From: Viscum album | Lineage: Eukaryota; Streptophyta; Magnoliopsida; Santalales; Viscaceae | Assembly: GCA_963277665.1 (NCBI GenBank) | Contig: OY728122.1 | Location: 1,549,460,868 to 1,549,524,867, forward strand | Direction of reading: 5' to 3' | DNA: 64,000 bases | Shown here: positions 1 to 9,658 of the stretch, one piece after another | How the letters are laid out: each line of letters starts with the position of its first letter | Numbering within the stretch: the first letter of the stretch is position 1 | Program-made: the position numbers and the translations under genes | Notes under the pieces: model-generated | The model's input: only the letters and a program-made list of their open reading frames with translations | Told to the model about the DNA's origin: nothing | Database searches by the model: none

Positions 1-3000
1 GTAACCTCTAATTCTAACCTCTATTTCCTTTTCCAAATTTTGAGTTCTGTGAACAGTTCAATCGGTGAACAGTTGTATCGGTAACATCTCTTTCCTTTTC
101 CAAATTTTTTATTTCATGGAATAGGGTTTCCAGAATGGTGGGATTTCAATGGTGAGGTTCATGAATAGTGTTTCCAGAATGGTGAGGTTCTAATGGTGAG
201 GTTTCAATGGTGAGTTTCATGAATAGTGTTTCCAGAACCGTGAGGTTCCAACTGTGAGGTTTCATCGTTGAGGTTCATGTACAATGTTTCTTGAATAGCG
301 AGGTTTCAATAGTGAGGTTTCAAAAATGTGGTTCATGAAATGTGTTTCCAGAATAGTGAGGTTCCAATGGTTAGGCTTCAATGTTCAGGTTCATGAACGG
401 TGTTTCCAGAACGGTTTGGTTTCAACTGTGGGGTTCATGAACACTATTTTCTGAACATTGACGTTCATGAACAGTGTTTCCACCTTCCTACAATTTTCCC
501 CTCTGACATTTCCTTAGATGAAAATTGCATTTAAAGAATCATTTTAAGGACACTAAGGCATATTAGAAGGCCATAAATCCTATATTAATTATTCCTATGG
601 CATGGGATGTTTTTACTTAGTCAAACCGCGTGGTTTAATGTGATCCACTTTTAATGGAAAATTAAGCATATATTAAACCGTCACTCTATTAAATCTTCTA
701 AAGTGAAGAGATCTCTTCATATATAATTCTTTCTTCCTATTCTTAGGTCTGATATTCTCTCACATCCCATTCATTCTCATAGGAGTTTCACAATCAAAAT
801 TTCCTCCTCTGATTGGTTCCACTTTATATTGATGCAACCAAGCTATATCGACCAATAATCGAAATAAGGTGTGTTTTATTTTGTTTCTTTTGAGGTTAAT
901 ATTCTCTTGTTTCCACTTTCCATTTTATATCATGTAATCTCCATGCATCTAATGGGGTTTTCATGGGTTTCGGTTGGTGCGGTTGTACATTGGCATCCTC
1001 AGGTGGATGTAGTTTTCACGATAGGAGGACTATGACCCTTTCTGTGGATTGTTCTTTAATATAGAACATTAAGAACTGTTTAAGGGAGGAGATTCATTAA
1101 TTCTCTATTTTTTTACATGAAACTGTATTGTTAGCATGTTTTATCCCATTGGATCCCAATGGAATTTACCAAAAAAAATTGATCTGGAGAAACAAATTTA
1201 TATATGTCTTATGTTATTGCCTCTTGTTTTTCTAGATAGTATCATATCAATGATTTCTATGTTTTTCATCACATTACTGATAGAAATTGGTAATGAACAT
1301 AACTCCATAACTAATTTATAATTGTTTGGTTAATGGTAGAGTCTTGTAAATGAATCTGGTTCTTCTTGTTTAATTTGATGTTAATCAAAATGGTGCAGTA
1401 AGCATGTTCAATTATTTGTGATAGATTACTGATTAGGTTTCTGGAATTTTGAACCTAATAATAATAATCAGTTAATATAATATGGAAAAGAGAACCAGAT
1501 GATCGATAAAAGATAACTCCTTGTGGGGTTCCGAGTTACCCTATTGTTTGTTAAAGGGCCAAGAGCCCAACTATTAAAATATTTTTTTTCTTTCTTCTTG
1601 TGTTGTGATGTGATCCTAGATGGCTATTGAAATATGTGGGGGCATAGAGGACTTTAGGATTTGGTAGAATATTACACCTAGAGTGATGAGATGCAACATT
1701 TTATGCATGTGGGTGTTGGGGAGGACACTAGGGATGAGGGATTAGGATGGATGTGAATTTTGGATGCTTGTTGTTTCTTATTGGTAGAATATCTTCTTTA
1801 AATTTCCTCAAATCTCATGGTAGTGGTTCTTGCTTACCCTTATTCATAAAGAGGTGATGATGAGTGGGGTATGCCACTTTCTTTCCGTGATTAGCTTCTC
1901 AAGGAAGGATGGGTCTATGCACCTGCTATAGGCAGAAAATAATTGACTGGTAGTGCATCTACTCACCCTGTTGAGCCCCCTTGTGTTTAGTAGCATATAA
2001 TGTCTTTATAGAATGCGTGGGAATGAGGGAATGTAATTTTGTAATGAATAGTCTAATAAATGGTGTTAACCCAAGGGGTTGGAGTTTGCTGGATCATAAT
2101 TATGAGGTTGTAATTCTGAAGGAACAATTTACATTGGGTGTGATTCTAATGAACATTAATGTGGAATTGGTATTGGTCAATTAATGTTTAAAGTATTATT
2201 TAAAGTAAAGTTAAACTAAAAAAGGGAATGAAATAATGTATTATATATATTAAAATGGTTGTGTGCTTATAGGATACCTAGTCTTAGAAGTGGTAGCCCA
2301 GAGTCCGAGAGATATTAGATGTATTTGAGTCTAAGACTAGGTTATGCCCATAGTTTTTTGTGAGATATTGTATATTATGTACTTTTGTGTTTATATACGC
2401 TACACCACCCTATCAGTAAGGGAAACTGACACCCTGGGGATTCTGAGCCATGGGGGGAGTGTGTGTTTTCCCCAACTTTCCAGTGGGAGGATGAATGGAT
2501 GACTACCCCCTTTGGACCCACTCTCTTATCTTGGTAGTTACTTGTGATGGTAGACACAACGGTTAGATTTCCCTATATATGTGTGTATAGTGTTGTAATA
2601 GCTTGTGGTTATTCACTCACATATATTCTAGATATAGTTTCTTATGGACTACTATATGGGTAACATATATAGGCTGTGATGGCTTGATGATCCTTAATAG
2701 GTGTATGGGCTGTAATGGATTAAAGTATAATACTAAATGTATGATACATGTTATGTGAGCTATGGTGGATCCCAGAAACTAACTAGTAACTTTTTTACAT
2801 GTATGTGGTTTTTTGTTTGATGAGGTCCATGTTGTGGTTCTTCGTCTAGGTGTCTGTGGGAAAGCCTTTTTTGAGAGTGATGCTCTAGACATGCGACATT
2901 GGGGAAAAGCAGCAAACCAGTGGGGATGTAGTAGAAGGGTACCCATGATATTCTTTACTATATGATATATTCTTGTATGCATTATGTAGTGAGAGTGGCC

Positions 3001-3557
3001 ATTGTGATGTTTGGAACGTAGTATACCTGTTTAGTTGAGGAGTAATTTCACACATCATTCACTATGCTTTATCATGATTTCTTTAATTTTTTACAAGAGG
3101 CTTTGGTGAGGATCCTTCTGTGTATACTGTTATACTCACCCTATGTATATATTAACTGTTTTTGAGGTCATGTGGAGCAGGGTGGAGATCAAGCTGGTTT
3201 CTACTAGATTAGGGTTACAAGAGTTGTTTGGACTTGTGGTTGCTATTGTTTTTACTTTCTTTTGGGTACATATAGTTTTCCCCTTCCAGTTTTAGTACAT
3301 CTCCATGACATTACCAATGTGCACTTGGGTTTTCTTTTATAATTTAGTTCTAAGTTGTATTTGGTTGGTGTCTATCTTATCACTCTCTTCTGCATGTGTT
3401 TTCTTATAGTGTATTGCCTCCTATTTGCGTGTTTATTATACCCTCATTGCTAGTCACCAACCTGGGTCCTACTAGATGTGGGAATTAGGGGTCATTATCT
3501 CCCTTCTCACATTGTCGGCCCAGGAAGGTTACACATTGTGGGGAGGGGGGAATGACA
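1..3557 (+). repeat. 5' LTR of the chromovirus (3' part)
   Basis: Aligns along its whole length with 8892-12515. Shared landmarks include the 58-bp repeats near the start, a TGTGATCCACTTTTAATG block (639 and about 9595), a GGGCCAAGAGCCCAAC-like block (1556 and 10517), a GTGGGAGGATGAATGGAT block (2483 and 11440), and the end ending TGACA at 3553-3557. In blocks compared by eye the copies differ at roughly one base in five, with many small indels, so the insertion is old. The short open frames within it are not conserved between the two LTRs and are not genes. Confidence 0.92.
115..480 (+). repeat. 58-bp minisatellite in the 5' LTR
   Basis: About six diverged copies of a unit near 58 bp. Each contains GTGTTTCCAGAA, then two or three short repeats of the type GGTGAGGTTYCAA, then GGTTCATGAA. 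The unit therefore has its own inner repeat of about 14-16 bp. Later copies are shortened. The same array is present in the right LTR, so it predates the insertion. Confidence 0.85.
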
Positions 3558-3560
3558 GTG

Positions 3561-3572
3561 TGGTATCAAATG
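3561..3572 (+). other. Primer binding site (initiator Met tRNA type)
   Basis: TGGTATCA starts three bases after the LTR end at 3557. It matches the first eight bases of the usual plant site TGGTATCAGAGC, which pairs with the 3' end of initiator Met tRNA. The next bases (AATG) are mutated. Position directly after the LTR supports the call. Confidence 0.85.
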
Positions 3573-3945
3573 GAGGTTGAGGGATATAATGGAGTTGGGA
3601 GTTAGGAACACGTGAGGTTTCATGGATTGGTTGGGAAAAGATGTCATTCATGTTTAAGAAGTGATGTAAACACAAGAGACCAGCTGAGACAAAGGCATTA
3701 TAGGGCCCCCTATGATCTGATGTACCAACCATTAGGTTTAAAATGGCTTCTAAACGAGGTGATACCAGTTGCAGGGTAGAGACCTAGGAAAGGATCATGC
3801 ATCATTCTTCTTTGTGAATAGGTTTGATTAGGCAGAGCTTTGAAAAGGTTAACATGAAATAAATTAATGAAAATAATTAATTAATTAATTTTGAGTCTTC
3901 CATATTCCGGGTTTAGGATCCCATAATATTTTTTATTTTATAGTT
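3573..3945 (+). other. Leader between primer binding site and gag
   Basis: Untranslated leader of the chromovirus, about 370 bp, with no coding signal. It would carry dimerisation and packaging signals in an active element, but none can be picked out. Confidence 0.6.
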
Positions 3946-5040
3946 ATGGCTCCAGGTCGTCGTCCTAATCCAGATCACATAGAAGATGTTCACCATGTTA
4001 TTCTAGTAGATCGCCACAAGGTAGAGGTTGATGACAACATCACTTGGAGGAAGGCACTCTGAGAGTTTAATCTCTTATGTTTTAAGAAGAATGATGGCTC
4101 CGTTTCAGATGCAGTCACAGAAGAATAGCTGGCGGAAGTCGAGATCATCTCCAGTTTGATCTGTGCTCGAAAGGAGCACAAGGTGTCCTTGGTTGTGATA
4201 ATGCTGCATGGAGAAGTGAGGTAGTGTTTTTTCTAGTTCCTCAGGGATTATGAGGAGTCAACTATCTTATGGGAGGAGTATCGATACAGGTTTAGAGTCG
4301 AGTTTCATTCATCGACCCAAAGGCATCCAGTCGCCAAGAGATTCTTACCCTTCGATAGGGGAGATCCATTGTATGAGAGTTTGTAATCCATTTCAAGAAC
4401 CATTGACGATATTCTTTGGACCAGTTCTCAGATGAGGAGTCTAGGGAGAGGCATTTAGAGGAGGCCTTTCATCCAGAGATCTAGTGTACGGTCACCCCAT
4501 GTATGATAAAGACAAATATTGATGATCTGGTGAGGATAGAGGTTGTCGAGAGGACATTCACCAAGACCATATCATTACGAGAGGGGAATCATCATGATTC
4601 ATCATGATGTAGAGTTGTGGTCCGGGGTTCCTGGTTTTCTGGGCAGAAGAGTTTCTGTTCAGCCGGGGGTAGGTCCCTGCCCTTCATATCTCATTTCTCT
4701 GGAGGCAGCAACACTCAGGCCTATTACAAAAGAATCAGGTATTTTTGTTTCTTGTGGCGGTCAAGGTCATCAGTAGCGATAGTCTATGACCTTTTAGAGC
4801 AGTCATTGTGCAACACATTATCCACCATATGTTCCTCTGTTGATGCAGTTCCATCCGAGGTAGTAGCAGTAGGTTTCACCATCTATAGATCCGTAGAGGT
4901 TAGATGGGGATGGAAGAGGATAGCCCAATGATTCTCCTCATCCACAGAGGGAAGAGCATGGTCGTGGTGGTGGTCGTAATCAGGGTTAGAGAGGCCATAG
5001 AGGATGTCGTGGTTAACTTCATGCTCTAGTGTTGCCAGTT
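3946..5040 (+). pseudogene. gag remnant of the chromovirus
   Basis: The first ATG after the leader opens a protein beginning MAPGRRPNPDH. Its length and place before the protease fit the capsid protein of a chromovirus. The frame has several stops (for example near residue 38) and changes frame further on. The arginine-rich piece near 4960-5030 lies where the CCHC knuckle should be, but no clean knuckle can be read. The call rests mainly on position in the element. Confidence 0.75.
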
Positions 5041-5735
5041 CCGGGTGAGCCTGAGGTCATTCGAGGTACCCTTGGGTTTTTTGTACCTTGTTATATAACT
5101 TGTCTGATTCAGGTGTGACAAACTCCTTCATGACACCTACCATTGTCCCTGTATTGGGACTTGAGGTAGAGAGGATTCTAGTTCCCTTGGTGTTGACTAC
5201 GCCAGTTTGATGTCATGCTAACTTGTTTAAAGTATATATATACTGTTAGATAATGTTGGGGCTGCACCACTTTTGGAGAGATTTCCTATGTTTACGAATA
5301 CAACCATATGATGTCATCTTCGGCATGGATTGGTTTTATTCAATGCTGGATATCATGTACTGCTTCAGGAAGTAGGTCGTCTTCTTTGATGGGGTTGGAT
5401 AATTGGTGGTGTTTGTTGGCGAGGGAGATCATGGGATGGGTTATAGGCACATTCTATTGTTATGATCCATTATGGATGAGATGATTTTGAGTTCTTTAGA
5501 GGGTCAGCAATTGGTGTTTCCTAGGGTCATAGATGAGTACCCAAATGTTTTTCCATAAGAGCTTGTGGAATTACCCCCTCAAAGAGAGATCATGTTTGGG
5601 ATCATTCTACAACCATGAGAATCTACTATCTCAATGTATTTATATAGTATGGCCCCTTCTGAGTTACGAGGGCTATGTATACAGCTTGATGGTCTGTTAT
5701 AGTGCTATTTTGTTCAGCTTAGTGTGTCACTGTGG
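5041..5735 (+). pseudogene. Aspartic protease and linker of pol
   Basis: The protease active site reads DSGVTNSF at 5106-5129, close to the family's DSG(A/S)THSF. A second family signature, YDVIFGMDW (usual YDVILGMDW), lies at 5307-5333. The link to RT, DEYPNVFP (usual REFPDVFP), starts at 5532, followed by a decayed ELPPQRE-type segment and MAPSEL. All of these are in the same frame as the RT. Stops interrupt the frame at several points, so no functional protease can be made. Confidence 0.88.
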
Positions 5736-6440
5736 GGTGCACCGGTTTTGTTCATGAAGAAGGATGAAGTCAGTTTAAGGTTGTGGGTCGATTATCATTG
5801 CTTAAACAGTGTGACTATACAGAATCTCTATCCTCTTCCATAGATTGATGATTTATTTGATCAACTGAAGGGTGAAAGTTGGTTCTCCAAGATTGACTTG
5901 CGGTCAGGATATCATCATATGCGTGTTAATGATGAGGTTATCCTGATGACTTCTTTCCATTGTCATCATGGGAATTATGAGTTCTTTGTAATGCTGTTCG
6001 GCACAACGAATTCTCTATCTGTGTTCATGGGATTCATGACTATTGTCTTCCATGAGTTCCTGGACAAATTCATTGTAGTTTTAATTGATGAAATCCTTGT
6101 TTACTCCATGTCTGAAGAGGATCATGTAGATAATCTACATGCTATTTTGGTAGTTCTTCGTAAACATTATCTATTTTGGTTGTTGCTGAAGTGTGAGTTT
6201 TGGGTTCTAGAAGTCTATTTCTTTTGGAATGTTCTGTCCCAACGTAGAGTAGTAATTGATCCATCAAAGATAGAAGTGGTTGTGTCTTGGGAATTCCCCA
6301 AGATAGTGTTAGAGGTGTGAAGTTTCCTTGGTCTTGTAGGCTACTACAGGAGGCTCATAGCCAATTTCTCACGAGTTGTGAATACTCTAACAATGTTGAC
6401 CAGGAATAATCAGGCATTCATATGGAATGAGTAGTGTCAG
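5736..6440 (+). pseudogene. Reverse transcriptase of the chromovirus
   Basis: Clear Ty3/gypsy RT. In order: GAPVLFMKK (5736), [38 protein letters not shown], the catalytic block LIDEILVYS (LIDE at 6081-6092, usual FIDDILVYS), KCEFW, then SFLGLVGYYRR, which begins the connection to RNase H. The second catalytic Asp of the DD pair is now Glu. In-frame stops lie after NLYPLP (5841) and before SFLGL (6318). The stretch 5898-6320 is still open. Confidence 0.95.
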
Positions 6441-6895
6441 GAAGCTTTTGAGTATCTAAAGAAGAGGTTATTAAGTACTATAGTTCTTTTTCTTCCAGCT
6501 AAGGGAGTTCAGTTTGATGATTTCTATGATGCTTCGCATCTAGGGTTGGGTTGTGTTCTAATGCAGAAAAGATCATTTGTTTGTTATGCGTCTCGGTAGT
6601 TACGTCCCCATGAAGTTAACTATGTCACTCGTGACATTTATTAGACATTTCTGGTGTTTTCTTTGATGTTGTGGAGGCATTACCTCATTGGTGAGTGTTT
6701 GGTGGTTTTCCCCAATTATAAGTGTTTGAGGTATGTTTTAATCCAACATGACATGATCATATGACAGTGTCAGTAGATGGAGTTCATACATGAATATGAC
6801 TTTGAGATATTAAATACCCCTGGAAGGGGGAACGTTTTAGCGGATGTGCTGATTCAAAAGTTATGTAGTGATGATGTGCGTGACTCTGGTGATTC
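6441..6895 (+). pseudogene. RNase H of the chromovirus
   Basis: Same frame as RT. YDASHLGLGCVLMQ at 6525-6566 matches the (T/S)DAS..GLG.VLMQ start of gypsy RNase H. It is followed by YASR, a stop in place of the usual Gln (6598), then LRPHEVNY and further on EFIHEYDFEI, GRGNVLADVL, the usual end of the domain (family GKANVVADALS). The frame is lost shortly after. Confidence 0.9.
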
Positions 6896-8130
6896 CTAGA
6901 GACTAATGGAAAAACTATCAGTATTAAATCATGATGTGGAGATTTTGGGGGTAGAGGTTGAATTTTTTAGATAATGGTGCAATAATATCTCATGATGCAG
7001 GTGGAAGAGTCTCATTTGGGAGATCCGGAGGTGGAGGTCTGGAGAGATTATGTTTTTTGTGGCGAGGCCCCTAATGGTTGGTCTGAGGATGAACAACACC
7101 ATGTGTGGTGTCATGGAAGGGGTTTTTTCCCTTTTACAATGCATGAGATGATTCTCAGAGAGGTTCATATTTCACCTTCCGCGGTGCATCATTTCCTAAA
7201 AAAGATGTACCAAGCCTTGAGGAGCCAGATTTGGTGGCCTGGGCAGAGGCATTATGTTTTGGAGTTTGTGTCCTGATGTATGGTCTTCCAGATGGTGAAG
7301 GATGAACACCGTGTTCCTGGTGGTCTAATATAGCCATTAAAGATTCCTCAGTGGATGTGGGAGGGCATCTCAATGGACATTGTTACTGGTTTACCTCGAG
7401 ATCCAGGAGGATGTGATTCTATGTGGGTGGAAGTGGAATGGTAATAAAATTGGCCAAATTTATAGCAATCTAGGAGTTGAGCTCAGTGGAATTTTCGTCA
7501 AGGTACTATCATGAGGAGGTGGTGAGACTTCATGGAGTCCCTAGGATGATCATTTTTTATCGAGATCCTCATTTTACATCTAGGGTGGGGATATGTCTCC
7601 AACATGCTTTCGGTTCTCACCTATTCCTTAGTACTACACTTCATCCATAAAACAGATCGTCAGAAAGAGCGGACCATCTAGAATCTTAAATACATGGTAT
7701 GCTCTTTCATCCTGGATTTTGGAGGTTCATGGATGAGGGACTTAAACATGGCGGAGTTTTCTTAGAATAATAGTCTTCACTCCACTATTGGTATGGCACC
7801 ATTTTAAGCCTTGTATGTCCATCCATGCCATTCTCTGTTGTGATGGACTAGGGTCGGACAGTCAGTAATTCTCAAACTGGAACAAGTTCAGAATTCAACA
7901 GAGATGGTTCAGGTGATTTGTGGAAGGATAAAGACTACACAAGATCGTCAGAAATCATATGTCGATCAAAGGAGGAGACCCTTAGAGTTTCATGTTGGGG
8001 ATTGCTTGTTTCTAAAGGTGACTCCCCATCGTTGGTAGTGATGGTTTGGACATGGGAGTAAGCTTTCTTCGCTCTTTTATGGGTCTTTGAGGTTTTATCT
8101 CATGTAGGAGCTATGGCGTACTGAGTTTCC
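6896..8130 (+). pseudogene. Integrase of the chromovirus
   Basis: A frame shift separates this from RNase H. The zinc-binding N-terminus keeps HISPSAVHH and KMYQALRSQIWWPG (7161-7247), and then CMVFQMVK, where the second Cys of the HHCC set is Phe. The core follows with GGLI, a stop, PLKIPQWMWEGISMDIVTGL and YRDPHFTSR (about 7559-7585; family SDRDPRFTS). After 7590 the frame drifts and there are many stops. The catalytic set cannot be shown complete. Confidence 0.88.
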
Positions 8131-8400
8131 CTTCCCCGAGAGAAGAGTCAGATAGATGATGTTTTCCACATATATCACAGGTCCACCGTTATCTTCATGA
8201 TGAATCTCAAGTCATCGATGGGGGAGAGATTGATGTTGATGATGATTTAACCTTTGAGGAGTGACATGTAGAGAACAATGACCGCAAAAAGAAGGTGTTG
8301 CACATGCGTTCTATCCCCATGGTTCATGTCATGTGGCAACACAGTGTCAAGGAGGAGAGTAACTGGAAATGTGAGTCACAAATATGTGCTTAGTACCAAA
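8131..8400 (+). pseudogene. Chromodomain at the end of integrase
   Basis: From 8181 a frame reads VHRYLHDESQVID, then DLTFEE, a stop, HVENNDRKKKVLHMRSIP, VHVMWQHSVKEESNW. This lines up with the LTYEEEPVRILDRKEQVLR, IPYVKVQW and HSEREATWE blocks of plant chromovirus chromodomains. Such domains guide integration toward modified chromatin. Stops at 8256 and 8391 inactivate it. This domain assigns the element to the chromoviruses. Confidence 0.85.
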
Positions 8401-8609
8401 AGTTGTTAGTTGTTTAATTCTTTTCATGTGTCGATATAGCCTTTGTAGTTATAAACCTTTCATGTTTATGAGATGGCTCCCTTTGTTTCTTTTGTGTCCT
8501 GATCTCTTTTGAGAGGTATCTTGATCGGTGGATGTTCAGACCCCATTTCGTTTTCACTTTAGGTGGGTTTGGAATTCTCGTGGAAAATAATGTTTTGAGA
8601 GGTATATGA
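8401..8609 (+). other. 3' untranslated region and polypurine tract of the chromovirus
   Basis: Non-coding end of the internal region. Just before the 3' LTR lies GAATTCTCGTGGAAAATAAT followed by GAGAGGTATATGA (8597-8609). It resembles the GAATTTCGGGGACGAAATT plus purine run that precedes the LTR in this clade. The purine run is now interrupted by T. Confidence 0.65.
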
Positions 8610-8729
8610 TGTAATTTCCCCACACTATCTAGTCCATTCCTTTATGAATATATGGTTTTTGAGCTATTCTTGGAGGTCAAGGTGACTTATCCCAAACTCT
8701 TTTCCAATTATCCCTTTCTATGAATAGTT

Positions 8730-9080
8730 TCATTGGTGACCCACAGTGAATAGTTACAATGGTAGATAGTCATGAACTGTGCATCGGTAACATTCAGTGA
8801 ACAGTGCCAATAGTGAGGTCTAATGGTAACCTCACTTTCATTTTCCAAACATCCAATTCTATGAACAGTTCCATCAATGAATAGTTCTATCAGTAACCTA
8901 TAATGGCAACCTCTATTTCCTTTGGAAAATTTTGAGTTTTGTGGACAGTTCCATTGGTGAAAAGTTCTATTGGTATCTTCTCTTTCCCTTGAAAAATTTC
9001 AAATTATATGAATACTTCCACCAGTGAACAGTTCTATCAGTAATCTCTAATGGTACCCTCTCTTTCCTTTGAAATTTTTT
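8730..9080 (+). repeat. Degenerate repeats at the LTR start
   Basis: Three diverged copies of a unit of roughly 120 bp. Each contains CAGTTCCATYGGTGAA, CAGTTCTATCRGTAA, a CCTCTMTTTCC block and a following AAATTTTGAGTT-like block. The end of the same region forms 1-115 of the window in the left LTR. Confidence 0.65.
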
Positions 9081-9089
9081 TGAGTTCTG

Positions 9090-9440
9090 TGAACTATGTT
9101 TCTAGAATGGTGAGGTTTCAATAGTGAGGTTCATGAATAGTGTTTTGAGAATTGTGAGGTTCCAACGGTGATGTTTCAACTGTGAGGATAATGAACAGTG
9201 TTTCCAGAATAGTGAGGTTCCAATGGTTAGGTTTCAACTGTGAGGTTCATGAACAGTTTTACCAAAACAGTGAGCTTCCAACGCTGATTTTTCAATAGTG
9301 AGATTCATGAATAGTGTTTCCAGAATAGTGATGTTCCAATGGTGAGGTTTCAACGTTGATGTTCATGAATAGTATTCCAGAATACTTAGGTTCCTACGGC
9401 GAGGTTTCAATAGTGAGGTTCATGAACAGTGTTTACAGCT
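9090..9440 (+). repeat. 58-bp minisatellite in the 3' LTR
   Basis: The counterpart of the array at 115-480, with about six copies of the GTGTTTCCAGAA...GGTTCATGAA unit. Single copies have diverged separately from those on the left. Confidence 0.85.
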
Positions 9441-9652
9441 TCCAACATTTTCACCCATTTGACATTTCCATTGACATAAAAAGCATTTAAAGCCTCTTTT
9501 TAACGACTCTATGGATGATTCAATGGAAATAAATCCTATATTAATTATTCATGTCGCTCGAGATGTTTTAACTTGGTTAAACTGTGTAGTTTAATGTGAT
9601 CCACTTTTAATGGGAAATTAAATGTTTCTTAAACTGTCACTCTGCTAAATCT

Positions 9653-9658
9653 TATAAA
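9653..9658 (+). promoter_or_regulatory. Putative LTR TATA box
   Basis: CTTATAAAGGGG in the right LTR gives a good TATA box about 1.04 kb into the LTR, just before a pyrimidine-rich stretch that could hold the start site. At the matching place in the left LTR (about 694-699) the sequence is TTCTAAAG, so the box is lost there. Known for LTR promoters in general; its use here is inferred. Confidence 0.45.

Noticed and set aside
4543..4931. Overlapping frames of 77 and 104 codons inside the gag region
   Set aside because: They lie in the gag remnant and represent pieces of the broken gag frame and its shadow, not separate genes.
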